Of a DNA stretch of 64,000 nucleotides, positions 24,915 to 34,900 are shown piece by piece; position 1 is the first letter of the stretch; every line of letters starts with the position of its first letter. Source of the stretch: Brevinema_A sp051647535 (GTDB taxonomy: Bacteria; Spirochaetota; Brevinematia; Brevinematales; Brevinemataceae); assembly GCA_051647535.1 (NCBI GenBank), contig JBOFEA010000021.1, forward strand, positions 1 to 64,000. Direction: 5' to 3'. Made by a program: the position numbers and the translations under genes. Under the pieces are notes generated by a model, which was given only the letters and a program-made list of their open reading frames with translations, was not told where the DNA came from and did no database searches.

Positions 24915-27494
24915 ATGTCCGGAATGCAGAAAACAATGAAATTTAATGAAATAATTCAAGATGCGTTTAACCTTGCTCAGAAACATAATCATGCAATGAT
25001 CGAAACTACCCACCTTATTGGAGCGTTAATTGAAGATAAAGAAGGAATATCGAGAAAGATTTTTGAATACTTGGAAGTTTCTGTTTCCAAACTTCAAGAA
25101 GTAGTCCAGCGTGAGTTGAAACTTTGTACTCAAGGGGACGGAGTTGATATTCGTCTTTCACCGGAAGTGAATAAAATGTTATTAACATCCGAAGAATTTG
25201 CTGAAAAGAGTCATTCTCGTTTTGTTGCTGTGGAGCATTTGTTGTTGGCTGTTGTGCAGGTTGCACGGGATCCATGGAAAACAGAGTTTAAGAACTTTAA
25301 TATTACTACGGAAAGAATATTAGGTGCACTTAGTTTGTTCCGAAAAAATACAAATTCGAATCCTGATCAAGAACAAGCCGATGAAGCGTTGAAAAAATAT
25401 ACCAAAGATTTAACGGAAATGGCTTTGAAAGACAAGATTGACCCTGTTATTGGAAGAGATGAAGAAATTATTCGTGCGGTGCAAATTCTTTCTCGCAGAA
25501 GCAAAAATAATCCTGTATTAATTGGGGAGGCTGGAGTTGGTAAAACTGCTGTAGTCGAAGGGATCGCCAAAAGAATTGTTCAAGGAGATGTTCCTGAGTC
25601 TCTTAAAGGCAAAAAAATATTATCATTAGATCCCGGAGCATTAATTGCAGGAGCAAAATATCGAGGAGAATTTGAAGAACGATTGAAAGCTGTTATTGAA
25701 GCATTGGAAAATTCAAACAATAATATTATTCTATTTATTGATGAGATTCATTTAATGGTTGGTATGGGAGCGGGTGGAGACAGTTCGGGAGATGCCGGCA
25801 ATCTGTTAAAACCGGCTCTTGCTCGTGGAGAGATCAGAGTTATTGGAGCAACAACGCTGGACGAATATAGAAAATTTATCGAAAAAGATAAAGCATTGGA
25901 ACGAAGATTTCAAACAGTCTTGGTTGAAGAACCTAGTATGGAAGATGCAATTTCAATTCTTCGAGGAATTAAGGATAGATATGAAATTCATCATGGTATC
26001 AGAATTTCTGATAATACTATTATTGCAGCGGTATCGTTATCGATGCGATATCTTCCTGATAGAAAACTTCCTGATAAGGCGATTGATTTAATGGATGAAG
26101 CAGCCGCTAAAGTTAAAACGGAATTGGAATCCGAACCTCAAGCAATCGATCAACTTAGAAGAAAAATTATCCGCTTGGAAATTGAAAAAACAGCATTAAT
26201 CAAAGAAAGTGATCCTCAATCCCGAGAACGCTTGGAAAAAATTGAAAACGAGCTGCAGGATGATAAATCAGCCATGTTAAATCTTCAGGTAAAATGGGAA
26301 AAAGAAAAAAGCTTAGTCGAACAGATTCGTGCCTTAAAATCTGAAATTGATAAACTTAAAAGTGAAGAACAGGTTTGTGAAAGAGAAGCCAAATTTGATA
26401 AAGTTGCTGAAATTCGTTACAGTATTCTTCCAAAGAAACAAGAAGAACTTGCTATTAAAGAACAAGAAATAAAACAGGCCGATCAAAACGGTGAAAGTTT
26501 AATGCGTGAAGAAATTACTCCTGAGGATATTGCTAAGGTGGTATCCGCTCGTACAGGAATTCCTGCAGCACGTATGGCCGAAAGTGAAAGAGAACGTTTA
26601 ATGCATTTGGAACGTCATCTTGGTTCTCGTGTTGTTGGGCAGGACAAAGGTGTCACGGCAATTGCTAATGCGGTACGCCGTGCCAGAGCAGGATTGACCA
26701 ATGAAAATAAACCCTTAGGATCCTTTTTGTTTTTAGGTCCTACCGGTGTTGGTAAAACCGAATTGGCAAAAGCCTTAGCTGAATTTTTATTTGACAGCGA
26801 ACGGCATATGATTCGTATTGATATGAGTGAATATATGGAGAAATTTTCCGTTCAACGCTTGATAGGAGCTCCTCCCGGATATGTCGGATATGATCAAGGA
26901 GGACAGCTTACAGAAGCGGTACGTAGAAATCCTTATTCTGTTATTTTATTGGATGAAATGGAAAAAGCTCATCCTTCAGTGTTTGATATTCTTCTTCAAG
27001 TGCTTGATGACGGTCGATTAACTGATGGTCAAGGACGTACGGTTTCTTTTAATCAATGTGTTTTAATTATGACTTCTAATGTCGGATCTCATCTTGTTTC
27101 CAATTGGGAAAAATCCGAAGATGAACTTCAATCCGTATTGAAGGATGAACTTAAAACAGTATTTCGTCCTGAATTTATTAATAGAATTGATGATGTTGTT
27201 GTTTTCCATAGATTACAACAAAAAGATATGGAACGAATTACTGAAATCCAATTAGATCTCTTAAAGCGATCTCTTCTTCAGAAGAAAATACTGTTTCATA
27301 TAAGTGATGAAGCAAAATCATTTATAGCTACTGAAGGTTTTGATCCTGAATTTGGTGCTCGACCTTTGAAGAGAGTGATTACCGAACGTATATTAAATCC
27401 TATGGCGTCTGCGTTGATTGAAAATTCATTAAAAGACGGCAGTACAGTGAACGTTATTCTCAATAATCAGGAATTATCATTTAAGTTTGAATAA
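24915..27494 (+). CDS. clpB: ClpB, disaggregating AAA+ chaperone
   Basis: An 859-residue Hsp100 disaggregase that works with DnaK. The Clp-N domain is at 1-145. The first AAA+ module has Walker A GEAGVGKT (about 205) and Walker B IILFIDEIHLM. The middle coiled coil runs from about 410 to 520 (IRRLEIEKTALIKESD region). The second AAA+ module has GPTGVGKTE (about 608), VILLDEMEKAHP and the arginine-finger region FRPEFINRID. Length and domain order are normal. The middle domain distinguishes it from ClpA and ClpC. GGGAG precedes the ATG and a terminator follows. Confidence 0.95.
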   Translation: MSGMQKTMKFNEIIQDAFNLAQKHNHAMIETTHLIGALIEDKEGISRKIFEYLEVSVSKLQEVVQRELKLCTQGDGVDIRLSPEVNKMLLTSEEFAEKSHSRFVAVEHLLLAVVQVARDPWKTEFKNFNITTERILGALSLFRKNTNSNPDQEQADEALKKYTKDLTEMALKDKIDPVIGRDEEIIRAVQILSRRSKNNPVLIGEAGVGKTAVVEGIAKRIVQGDVPESLKGKKILSLDPGALIAGAKYRGEFEERLKAVIEALENSNNNIILFIDEIHLMVGMGAGGDSSGDAGNLLKPALARGEIRVIGATTLDEYRKFIEKDKALERRFQTVLVEEPSMEDAISILRGIKDRYEIHHGIRISDNTIIAAVSLSMRYLPDRKLPDKAIDLMDEAAAKVKTELESEPQAIDQLRRKIIRLEIEKTALIKESDPQSRERLEKIENELQDDKSAMLNLQVKWEKEKSLVEQIRALKSEIDKLKSEEQVCEREAKFDKVAEIRYSILPKKQEELAIKEQEIKQADQNGESLMREEITPEDIAKVVSARTGIPAARMAESERERLMHLERHLGSRVVGQDKGVTAIANAVRRARAGLTNENKPLGSFLFLGPTGVGKTELAKALAEFLFDSERHMIRIDMSEYMEKFSVQRLIGAPPGYVGYDQGGQLTEAVRRNPYSVILLDEMEKAHPSVFDILLQVLDDGRLTDGQGRTVSFNQCVLIMTSNVGSHLVSNWEKSEDELQSVLKDELKTVFRPEFINRIDDVVVFHRLQQKDMERITEIQLDLLKRSLLQKKILFHISDEAKSFIATEGFDPEFGARPLKRVITERILNPMASALIENSLKDGSTVNVILNNQELSFKFE

Positions 27495-27507
27495 TAATCT
27501 CCTTAAC

Positions 27508-27547
27508 AACAGCTTCTTATGTCAATAATAAATAAGAAGCTGTTTTC
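27508..27547 (+). terminator. clpB terminator
   Basis: AACAGCTTCTTAT pairs with ATAAGAAGCTGTT around an 11-base loop, followed by TTCTT. Confidence 0.75.
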
Positions 27548-27577
27548 TTGAATAAAAGTCTAATGATGTGTTATACT
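27548..27577 (+). promoter_or_regulatory. Promoter of the 117-residue lipoprotein
   Basis: TTGAAT (27548-27553) and TATACT (27572-27577) with an 18-base spacer, directly behind the clpB terminator. Confidence 0.55.
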
Positions 27578-27604
27578 ATAATGATAATATCATTAGGAGT
27601 TGTT

Positions 27605-27958
27605 ATGTACGCAGTTGTATTATTGGTCTTGTTGTTTACAGGATGTTCTGTTCAAAATAAAGATTTTATTGATAATGTTGCCGGTACTTATGTTATTAAG
27701 GACAAAAAAGTTGTGATCGAGTGTTTTAAAATAAATCAAAAAAGTGGTGCGTTTACACGCGGGCATATTCTTTATAAATTAGAAAGTTCTGAGTCTCCTA
27801 CAAATGCTATTTATAAATTGGATGATATTCAATATGCAGGTCTTGTATTTGATATTCGAAAAGCTGAATTATATGCAATTTATTCTACCAATAAAGATAG
27901 TTCCGGAATAGTTTGGAATTCTGGAAGTAAAATATTTTTAGGAATGAGAAAAAAATAA
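27605..27958 (+). CDS. Small lipoprotein, FIxNVxGxY...WNSG family
   Basis: A 117-residue protein whose very short signal ends in a lipobox (LLFTGC). The mature part starts FIDNVAGTYVIKD and ends with GIVWNSGSKIFLGM. The lipoprotein at 47887 has the matching FIKNVNGIYQVG and IDWNSGMKTTF in the same order. The ATG at 27605 behind AGGAG is chosen over upstream starts at or before the promoter. The stop is one base from the rnhB stop on the other strand. Function unknown. Confidence 0.75.
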   Translation: MYAVVLLVLLFTGCSVQNKDFIDNVAGTYVIKDKKVVIECFKINQKSGAFTRGHILYKLESSESPTNAIYKLDDIQYAGLVFDIRKAELYAIYSTNKDSSGIVWNSGSKIFLGMRKK

Positions 27959-27959
27959 T

Positions 27960-28595
27960 TTAATTGGTTTTAAACAAGCGGAAGTTGGTTCTATGATGAG
28001 GACTGGCTCCAAATTTTTCTAAAGCTGTTCTGTGTTCTTTTGTTGGATAGCCTTTATTCTTGATCCAATTATATTCGGGAAATTCATTATGGAGATTTTG
28101 CATAATATTGTCTCTAGTGACTTTTGCAAGGATTGACGCAGCGGCAATATGAAAACTTTTTTGATCGCCTTTAATAATCGATAATACAGGTGTTTCAGGA
28201 ATTTCGCTTGAATTGATTCTCATAGCGTCTGTGAGCACAACATCAATTGGTACTTGAGAAGAAAGGTGTTGCCAGCATTTGATCATACCCCATTTTGATG
28301 CTTGATAAATATTCAGTTCATTGATTTTTTTAATATCAATAATTTCAATATGATAAGCCAAAGCGTTTTCTTTGATTTGATGAAATAATAGAGAGCGTTT
28401 TTGTTCTGTTAATTTTTTCGAATCATAAATTCCTAAAATATGTGTATTGGGTTTGAAAACAACTCCTGCTACTACTAGAGGTCCTGCTAATGGTCCTCGT
28501 CCTGCTTCGTCTGTTCCCATCATTAAATTTATTTGGGTGGGTATGAATTCTTGAATAATATTAATATCTTGTTCAATAGATAAAAATGTATTCAT
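27960..28595 (-). CDS. rnhB: Ribonuclease HII
   Basis: A 211-residue nuclease cleaving the RNA strand of RNA-DNA hybrids and at single ribonucleotides. The N-terminal GTDEAGRGPLAGPLVVAGVVF carries the DEAGRG signature with two catalytic acids. Further acids are in IYDSKKLTE and VLTDAMRI. Length is normal. It lies downstream of rplS, separated by a hairpin that may partly end the ribosomal operon, an order shared with many bacteria. Confidence 0.93.
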   Translation of the reverse strand: MNTFLSIEQDINIIQEFIPTQINLMMGTDEAGRGPLAGPLVVAGVVFKPNTHILGIYDSKKLTEQKRSLLFHQIKENALAYHIEIIDIKKINELNIYQASKWGMIKCWQHLSSQVPIDVVLTDAMRINSSEIPETPVLSIIKGDQKSFHIAAASILAKVTRDNIMQNLHNEFPEYNWIKNKGYPTKEHRTALEKFGASPHHRTNFRLFKTN

Positions 28596-28621
28596 TATAT
28601 TTTCTCTCTGTAATATAAAGT

Positions 28622-28648
28622 AAAAATGCCGGTTAAACCGGCATTTTT
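28622..28648 (-). terminator. Terminator after rplS
   Basis: AAAAATGCCGGTT pairs with AACCGGCATTTTT, with T-runs on the minus strand. It ends or attenuates the rpsP-rimM-trmD-rplS operon before rnhB. Confidence 0.8.
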
Positions 28649-28654
28649 AAGTAT

Positions 28655-29149
28655 TTAGGATTTAATGTTTTTATCTTTCTTTTTAAGTGCAAGTTCTTTA
28701 AGACGAGCAGCTTTACCAAAGCGTCCTCTAAGAAAGTATAATTTTGCTCTACGAACTTTAGCTTTACGAACAATTTCAATACTTGCTAAGTAAGGAGAAT
28801 GGAAAGAAAACACACGTTCAATCGAAATACCTGCACTAACACGGCGTACAATAAAAGTTTTTCTATTCATACCATGTTTGAAACAAAGAACAACTCCTTC
28901 GTAAATCTGGATACGTTCTTTATTTCCTTCGGTAATACGTACACTAACTTTAATAGTATCTCCTACTCCGAATTTGGGAAATTTTTCATCATTATTGTTT
29001 TCTTTCATTAACTCTAATTCAATATCATGCATTGTATTTTTTATTTTTTTTACTGATGATACTGTCACAGAGGAAGGTGTTTCTGCTGGTGCTTCAACAG
29101 ATGAGTTATCCATTTGTTCAATAGATGTGGTTTCGGTGTTGGTGGACAT
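28655..29149 (-). CDS. rplS: Ribosomal protein L19 with N-terminal extension
   Basis: A 164-residue protein whose residues from about 57 onward are L19 (FGVGDTIKVSVRITEGNKERIQIYEGVVL, then GISIERVFSFHSP and RRAKLYFLRGRFGKAARLKE). The normal length is near 115. The first 45 or so residues are Ser/Thr/Glu-rich and low in complexity (MSTNTETTSIEQMDNSS), an unusual extension. AGGAG lies 7 bases before the ATG at 29149; a further upstream start is rejected. The 5' end overlaps the trmD 3' end by 32 bases in another frame. Confidence 0.92.
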   Translation of the reverse strand: MSTNTETTSIEQMDNSSVEAPAETPSSVTVSSVKKIKNTMHDIELELMKENNNDEKFPKFGVGDTIKVSVRITEGNKERIQIYEGVVLCFKHGMNRKTFIVRRVSAGISIERVFSFHSPYLASIEIVRKAKVRRAKLYFLRGRFGKAARLKELALKKKDKNIKS

Positions 29150-29936
29150 CTTTGTACTCCTGTATTGCTTTTTCAAAAGACGTGAGACGTTTTTTTAAAA
29201 TTAAATTTTGTTTTTTTAGTTTTGTTAAAAGATTCTTATTTTCAGCCTGCACATTACATATAGGATATTCTCTAAAAATATCCGGTCGTCTTGCCCAAGT
29301 GACTGTTAATTTTTCTATAAATCTTTTTTCATCTATAAGAGCGTGGTTTCCGCTAAATAAGTATTCCGGTATAATACGATTATTAAATATCTGTGGTTTG
29401 GTATAATGAGGATGTTCTAGTAATCCGTCTTCAAAAGAATCGTGTTGAACGGCTTCTTGTTGTAAAACTTCTCCGGACATTCTCAGTACCGCATCAATAA
29501 CGACTAAACTTGCCAGCTCGCCTCCACTGAGTACATAATCTCCAATAGAAATTTCTTCATGGACTGATTCATCTATAAATCGCTGGTCAATTCCTTCATA
29601 TCTGGAAGCAATAATAACAAGATGATTTTTTCCAGATAATTCTTTGGCTTTTTTTGAAGTTAATGGAATACCTCTAGGAGATACATGTATTATATATGGA
29701 TGATCATTATTTTTACATATATCAGATATGGCTTTATATAATATATCTGCCTTAAGCAACATTCCAACACCATGAGCTGTACAAGGATCGTCAATTTTCT
29801 TATGAAAACCTTCTCCCCAAGTACGTAAATCCAAAAAAGAAAATTCTATTGACTGAGATGCCCTCTTGATAATACCATAAGAAAGAGCATTTTCTATCAT
29901 TTGAGGGAATAAGGACAAAACAGTTATTTTTTTCAT
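29118..29936 (-). CDS. trmD: TrmD, tRNA (guanine37-N1)-methyltransferase
   Basis: A 272-residue SPOUT-family enzyme making m1G37, which prevents +1 frameshifting. Landmarks are ITVLSLFPQMIENAL at the start, DPCTAHGVGMLLKADIL, and the SAM-binding knot HLVIIASRYEGIDQRFID ... EISIGDYVLSGGELASLVVIDAV. Its ATG overlaps the rimM stop by one base. The C-terminal tail of about 30 residues is lysine-rich and includes the stretch overlapped by rplS. Confidence 0.95.
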   Translation of the reverse strand: MKKITVLSLFPQMIENALSYGIIKRASQSIEFSFLDLRTWGEGFHKKIDDPCTAHGVGMLLKADILYKAISDICKNNDHPYIIHVSPRGIPLTSKKAKELSGKNHLVIIASRYEGIDQRFIDESVHEEISIGDYVLSGGELASLVVIDAVLRMSGEVLQQEAVQHDSFEDGLLEHPHYTKPQIFNNRIIPEYLFSGNHALIDEKRFIEKLTVTWARRPDIFREYPICNVQAENKNLLTKLKKQNLILKKRLTSFEKAIQEYKDVHQHRNHIY

Positions 29937-30472
29937 TATAATAATTCATCTATATTTTTGAAATCGATTTTTTGGTCGCTTAAGAGTATTTGTTCTACGT
30001 AGTGGTCACTGAAAGGGACTGCTAAATCGACTTTAGAATCAGCAAGGGTGATAATAAATATTTCTGAATTGCCTATTGATAATACATTAATTACTTTGCC
30101 AAGTAATTGATTATTATAAAAAGACTGTAGACCAATTAAGTCTTTAATAAAGAAACTTCCATCTTCAGGCAGATTAAGGTCTTCCTGTTTTATAAATATA
30201 GGAGTCAGTCTCCAATTTTCTGCAAGAGTTCTGTTGGAAATTTCAGGAAAAAAGACTTTAGCATATTCGGGATTGTCTTCAAATATTAATGAAGAAAACG
30301 GTAAAGCTTTATAACTGTTTTTACCTTTTTCTTTTACATAGAATTCATGAATATTATGTAAATCTTCTGAAGAATCAATATATAAATGAACTTTTAAGTA
30401 CCCTTTAATTCCAAAAGGTTTTAAAATTCTTCCTATTTCTAGGAATTGATTATGGGAAATGTTTGTACACAC
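29936..30472 (-). CDS. rimM: RimM, 30S ribosome maturation factor
   Basis: A 178-residue assembly factor for the 30S head. The N-terminal barrel has LEIGRILKPFGIKGYLKVHLYID and the C-terminal PRC barrel has DLIGLQSFYNNQLLGKVINVL. It follows rpsP after 9 bases and overlaps trmD by one, in the classic rpsP-rimM-trmD-rplS order. The KH-domain gene often found between rpsP and rimM is missing. Confidence 0.92.
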   Translation of the reverse strand: MCTNISHNQFLEIGRILKPFGIKGYLKVHLYIDSSEDLHNIHEFYVKEKGKNSYKALPFSSLIFEDNPEYAKVFFPEISNRTLAENWRLTPIFIKQEDLNLPEDGSFFIKDLIGLQSFYNNQLLGKVINVLSIGNSEIFIITLADSKVDLAVPFSDHYVEQILLSDQKIDFKNIDELL

Positions 30473-30481
30473 GGTTTTCTC

Positions 30482-30733
30482 TTACTGAGCGGCAGCCTTT
30501 TTTGCTTTTAAGACCAATTGTTTCACGGTCATAGATACAACAGCACCTTTTTTGACCCATTCATCAAATTTTTCTACATTAATAAGAATTTGATCTTTTG
30601 ATTCAACAGGGCGGTATGTACCCAAGTTTTCAATATAAGCTCCGTCTCTTTTATTTCTTGAGTTTGTTACTACAACACGATAATAAGGAGCTTTCTTTTT
30701 TCCCATACGCATTAAACGAATATTTGTTGACAC
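30482..30733 (-). CDS. rpsP: Ribosomal protein S16
   Basis: An 83-residue small-subunit protein: IRLMRMGKKKAPYYRVVVTNSRNKRDG and IENLGTYRPV are diagnostic. It starts with GTG, supported by GGAGG 7 bases upstream and by the conserved N-terminus. It is the first gene of the operon and has a near-consensus promoter. Confidence 0.96.
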   Translation of the reverse strand: MSTNIRLMRMGKKKAPYYRVVVTNSRNKRDGAYIENLGTYRPVESKDQILINVEKFDEWVKKGAVVSMTVKQLVLKAKKAAAQ

Positions 30734-30766
30734 AGAATGTCCTCCAAAAAAAATATCACTTCAAGT

Positions 30767-30795
30767 ATTTTACCTTATTTCTTATGATTTGTCAA
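30767..30795 (-). promoter_or_regulatory. Ribosomal operon promoter
   Basis: On the minus strand, a perfect TTGACA (30790-30795) and TAAAAT (30767-30772) with a 17-base spacer. It gives a leader of about 25-30 bases before rpsP. Confidence 0.8.
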
Positions 30796-30848
30796 TAACT
30801 TTAATAAAGATATTATTTTATCTTTTTAGTTTTTGACAGTATGACTTG

Positions 30849-31967
30849 TTATTTAGAGAAATAGCGGTCTAAAAATTCTTTTTTGAATGAACTGAATTGT
30901 TGTTGTAAAATAGCCTGTCTAGCGTTTTTTGCTAATTCTATCAGAAAATATAAATTATGTATAGAAGCCAGTCTTCCGCCGAGAATTTCATTTGCTCGAA
31001 GAAGGTGCCTGATGTATGCTTTATCATAATTTCTACATGCATAGCATCCGCATTCAGGATCGATGGGAGTAGTATCGAATTCAAAAGGTTTGGTTCGAAG
31101 ATTGATACGTCCGTTTCTTGTGAATGCACCTCCGTGCCGTGCGAATCTTGTAGGGAAGACACAGTCAAACATATCGATACCGCGTTCAATTCCTTCCAAA
31201 AGATCTTCCGGTACACCGACTCCCATTAAATATCTGGGTTTATCTACGGGCATTTCATCTGCAAGTACATCAAGCATTCCGTACATTTCTTCTTTAGATT
31301 CTCCTACTGAGAGTCCTCCGATGGAGTATCCGGGGAAATCCAAATCAATCAGTTCTTTAGCACTTTGTTTTCTAAGTTCGGGGAAAACGCCTCCTTGAAC
31401 AATGCCGAAAGCGTGTTGATTTTCTATCTTTAAGTCTGTAAAGTGTTTTTTTGCACGTGCTGCCCAAGCTGTTGTTCTATTAAGTGCTTTTAAGGTGTGG
31501 TTGTAGTCTGAATCTCCCGGCACACACTCGTCTAATACCATCATAATATCCGAACCTATCAACTGCTGGGTTTCAACCATGATTTCAGGAGTCAGAAAGT
31601 GATATTTTCCGTCCAAATGACTTTGGAAAGTCACTCCTTCGTCATTTATTTTTCTTAATCCTGCCAATGAGAAGATTTGGAAACCTCCGGAATCTGTTAA
31701 GATATTCCGCTTCCATTTTGCAAATTGGTGCAACGTACCGTATTGTCTAAAAAAATCAGGAGTAGGTCTTAAATATAAATGGTAGGAGTTGGCAAGAATA
31801 ATTTCCGCTCCCATTTCCTCTAATTCTTCTCTGCATAAAGTTTTAACGGATCCTTGAGTGCCTACAGGCATGAAAACGGGTGTTTGAACGGTACCGTGGG
31901 GCAATTCCATAGTACATGCACGGGCATATTTTTCTGTTTTTTCTACCGTAAAAGGAAATTTTTTCAT
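30849..31967 (-). CDS. tgt: Tgt, queuine tRNA-guanine transglycosylase
   Basis: A 372-residue TIM-barrel enzyme exchanging guanine 34 for preQ1 in GUN-anticodon tRNAs. Active-site motifs are ILTDSGGFQIFSL, DECVPGD and IGGLSVGE. The zinc site is CGCYACRNYDKAYIRHLL followed by RLASIHN. The start is the ATG at 31967 behind AAGGATCA; the longer frame would overlap lptD. It starts 22 bases after the lptD stop, so the two may be cotranscribed. Confidence 0.95.
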   Translation of the reverse strand: MKKFPFTVEKTEKYARACTMELPHGTVQTPVFMPVGTQGSVKTLCREELEEMGAEIILANSYHLYLRPTPDFFRQYGTLHQFAKWKRNILTDSGGFQIFSLAGLRKINDEGVTFQSHLDGKYHFLTPEIMVETQQLIGSDIMMVLDECVPGDSDYNHTLKALNRTTAWAARAKKHFTDLKIENQHAFGIVQGGVFPELRKQSAKELIDLDFPGYSIGGLSVGESKEEMYGMLDVLADEMPVDKPRYLMGVGVPEDLLEGIERGIDMFDCVFPTRFARHGGAFTRNGRINLRTKPFEFDTTPIDPECGCYACRNYDKAYIRHLLRANEILGGRLASIHNLYFLIELAKNARQAILQQQFSSFKKEFLDRYFSK

Positions 31968-31989
31968 AATAACTGATCCTTGATAAATG

Positions 31990-34900
31990 TTATTGGTATT
32001 CTGCAGGAACAAAACGACGTTGGAATTCTGGGAAGATATTTGGTGTTGAAGATCCTTTCATTGTAAATGCAAGACCTATATACGGTTCCCAAAACGCAAT
32101 TTGTTTAATAGAGTCGACACGGCGTCCCAAATTAAAAATTAAACGCATATCCCATGTTTCTAAATCGTGTATTAATTCAACGCTGAATGATTGGAGTTTG
32201 AAACTGGATCGTTTCAACGCATCTTGATCCCAAATTTTTAAACCGTCGGCAAGATCTGTCCAAAAGTTCTTGGGAGATTCACCCGGTGCCAGAATGTTTT
32301 CTCCATTGAATGTCTGGCCGAAGTAAAGATAAATTTTGTTGTTAAGCATTTTTGATGAAAATTTTAAACTTAAGTATTTGGTCATCTTGAATGCCAGCAC
32401 AAAATCCAAACTCAAATATGATGATCTTATATTTTCAAAGTTTTGATAGTATTTGAATACAAGTCCGAATTCCGATAATTCATATATAAACGGATATAAA
32501 GCAGGTATTTGGTAATTTTTCAACCGCAAATCCCATAATATTTCCATATCATAACTTTTGTCTGCTCTCAGAACAATCTGTTGTCCGGTAACAGGATCTG
32601 TCAAATGTTGTGTTTGTTCAAATAAATTATAACTGTATCTAAACTTTGGTATATAATGATATTTACTGTCCGGTGCAAATTCTACATATAATTTAGGATA
32701 ACCACCGATTAATCGATTGGTAAATCCTTCTCCCAAAATAGGAGTGTTGTTAGTTTCTGTTTGAAGAATATCTATTGTTGAATTTGCACCGATGCCGAAC
32801 CAGAATACCTTTCCTTTCAAATCGACAGTAAGACGATTAAAAATAAGATTGTCAATATAAATATCCGCAGGATCAGTAGCAATAATTGCAGCCTGTTCCG
32901 CTGTAGGGATTCTCATTCTTGTGTTCCAATCAAAAGAAGCTTCCAATCCTAATAAGGTTATCCGTTGCCACTGCATAAATTCTAAAGAGATTTTGTTTTT
33001 CCAAGAAAGAGCACTTTCTTTAACATAGTCGTTTTGCAGCCGGAACAAATAATAAAGAGGGTACGAGTATTGAACGGCGGTATTAAAGTCTACGGATTTT
33101 CTGAACCATTCGTCATCATCCCATGTTTGTTTGGGGTTTAAAGTTGCTCCAATGTTATAATCAACTTTAAGTCCCGAAGTACGCAAAGAGTTGGTGAAAC
33201 ATGCACCAAAAGAAGACCACTGTTCTGTATAATTGATTGCAACTTCATTATTGATAAGAAGAATACTTTCAAAGAAATTCAAATTTAATTTGAGATTTCC
33301 GTTATTTTCGTTGCGGTATACATCAGATACAGGTTTCCAGTTGGTATTGCTGAGCTCCTCTAAATCTGTGGTAGACGAAGTACTATTTGTTCCGAATGTC
33401 TGTTGAGCTTTGAATCCTGTTCTTACAGAACTTGAGAGTTTCATATCAAACCAGTTGTAATTATTAGTAGTGATATTGGAAACGGTAGTTTTATTCCAAT
33501 TGGTAATAAAATTAGTGACTAAAGATCCGTTTTTTTGTACGAGTACTTTTCTTGAGATTGTTCTATTTGATATTTGTGCAAGAGAGTTGGTATACGAATC
33601 CAAACGCGATATAGGGATCTTTCTTTTGATTCCTCTGGAATCTTCAACAGTGACGGTTGCGTTGTTGGAATAAGTATATTGAGCAATGTCCAGTGTTCCG
33701 AAATTATAGCTGATATCAGGTAGAATTAATGAACGTATACGATATTCATAAAATGAATTTAAAAATTGGTTGGTTTCGGTAGGACGGGTAAGTCGTATTA
33801 ATTCCCATTTTCCGGACATTGAAAAGTTTCCGGCTGATAACGCAAAACTTCTATTGATAGAATTGACTGTAGGTTGACCGTCTCCTTGGTATCCGAACCA
33901 TGAATTTAATGTTGGATTCAGAAGTTCTGCAAGATTGATACTTTCTGATGAATCGAAACGTGAGCGGTAACTGTATTTTGATCGGAAGAAAGGGTCATTA
34001 AGGTCTTCAAGATTAATATCTAATGAAAAATTATTTGTTGCAATAGTGGCACCTATTTTATAGTACCAACCAACCTGTGTTGATCTTAAATATTCATCAG
34101 GATTACTAAACTGAGGTTGTACCCAATCGGAAAACAGGTCTCCATTTTTAACGATACGTGTGTCATTGGCTATTTCAAATTGAAATTCCAGTTTTTTCAA
34201 CATTCCTACTTGAGGTGCTTTATAAACAACCTTGCCATATTGTCCTTGAAGCTGGTAGATGTCGAATCCAAAATCAAATGTTCCTATTTTGGAATCAAGC
34301 GTATAATTGTTGATGAAGTAATATCCTATTCTTTTTTCGCTTCCAAAACTTGTTCGTATACCGGATCCGCCTTCAAGCTGCATAAATAAAGGAAGCCATA
34401 CAAAGCTTGCCTGTCCTGTTATATACTGCAAACCTGCAGCAAGAGCCAGTTTCCCTTGAAGAAACCATACTTTTGAGGCTTTAACGGAAAAGTGGGCAAA
34501 TCTTTTGTCTGATGTTGTGAGGATAGCGTTATCGATCACAAAGCGGGTTGGACTTTGTATAGTCACTTTTTCGGCAGTGAAAAACCACGGAAGTTCTTCT
34601 GATCCACCACCTAATCCAATATCCAGTACCGAACGAACCGTATAAAGTACCCCACGTTCTGAATCAGGTTGATAATTCATACTTTCAGCGAGGTATTTGG
34701 TTCCGTTTAGTGTAAATTCAATATTTCCGTAAGCACCAACATTAATTATTTCAGAGTCTTTTAAGGTCAAAATCAATTTTTCTGTTTTAAGAAAATTACC
34801 GTCGAATCTTATACGTACATTTCCCAGCATGGTAATTTCAGAGGTGTCTGTATTGTCAAATTCTTGTATACGTATGTCGTCTGCATTATCTAAGATAATA

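Noticed and set aside
29150..29176. Longer L19 start inside trmD
   Set aside because: The ATG at 29149 has AGGAG at good spacing; the upstream start has none.
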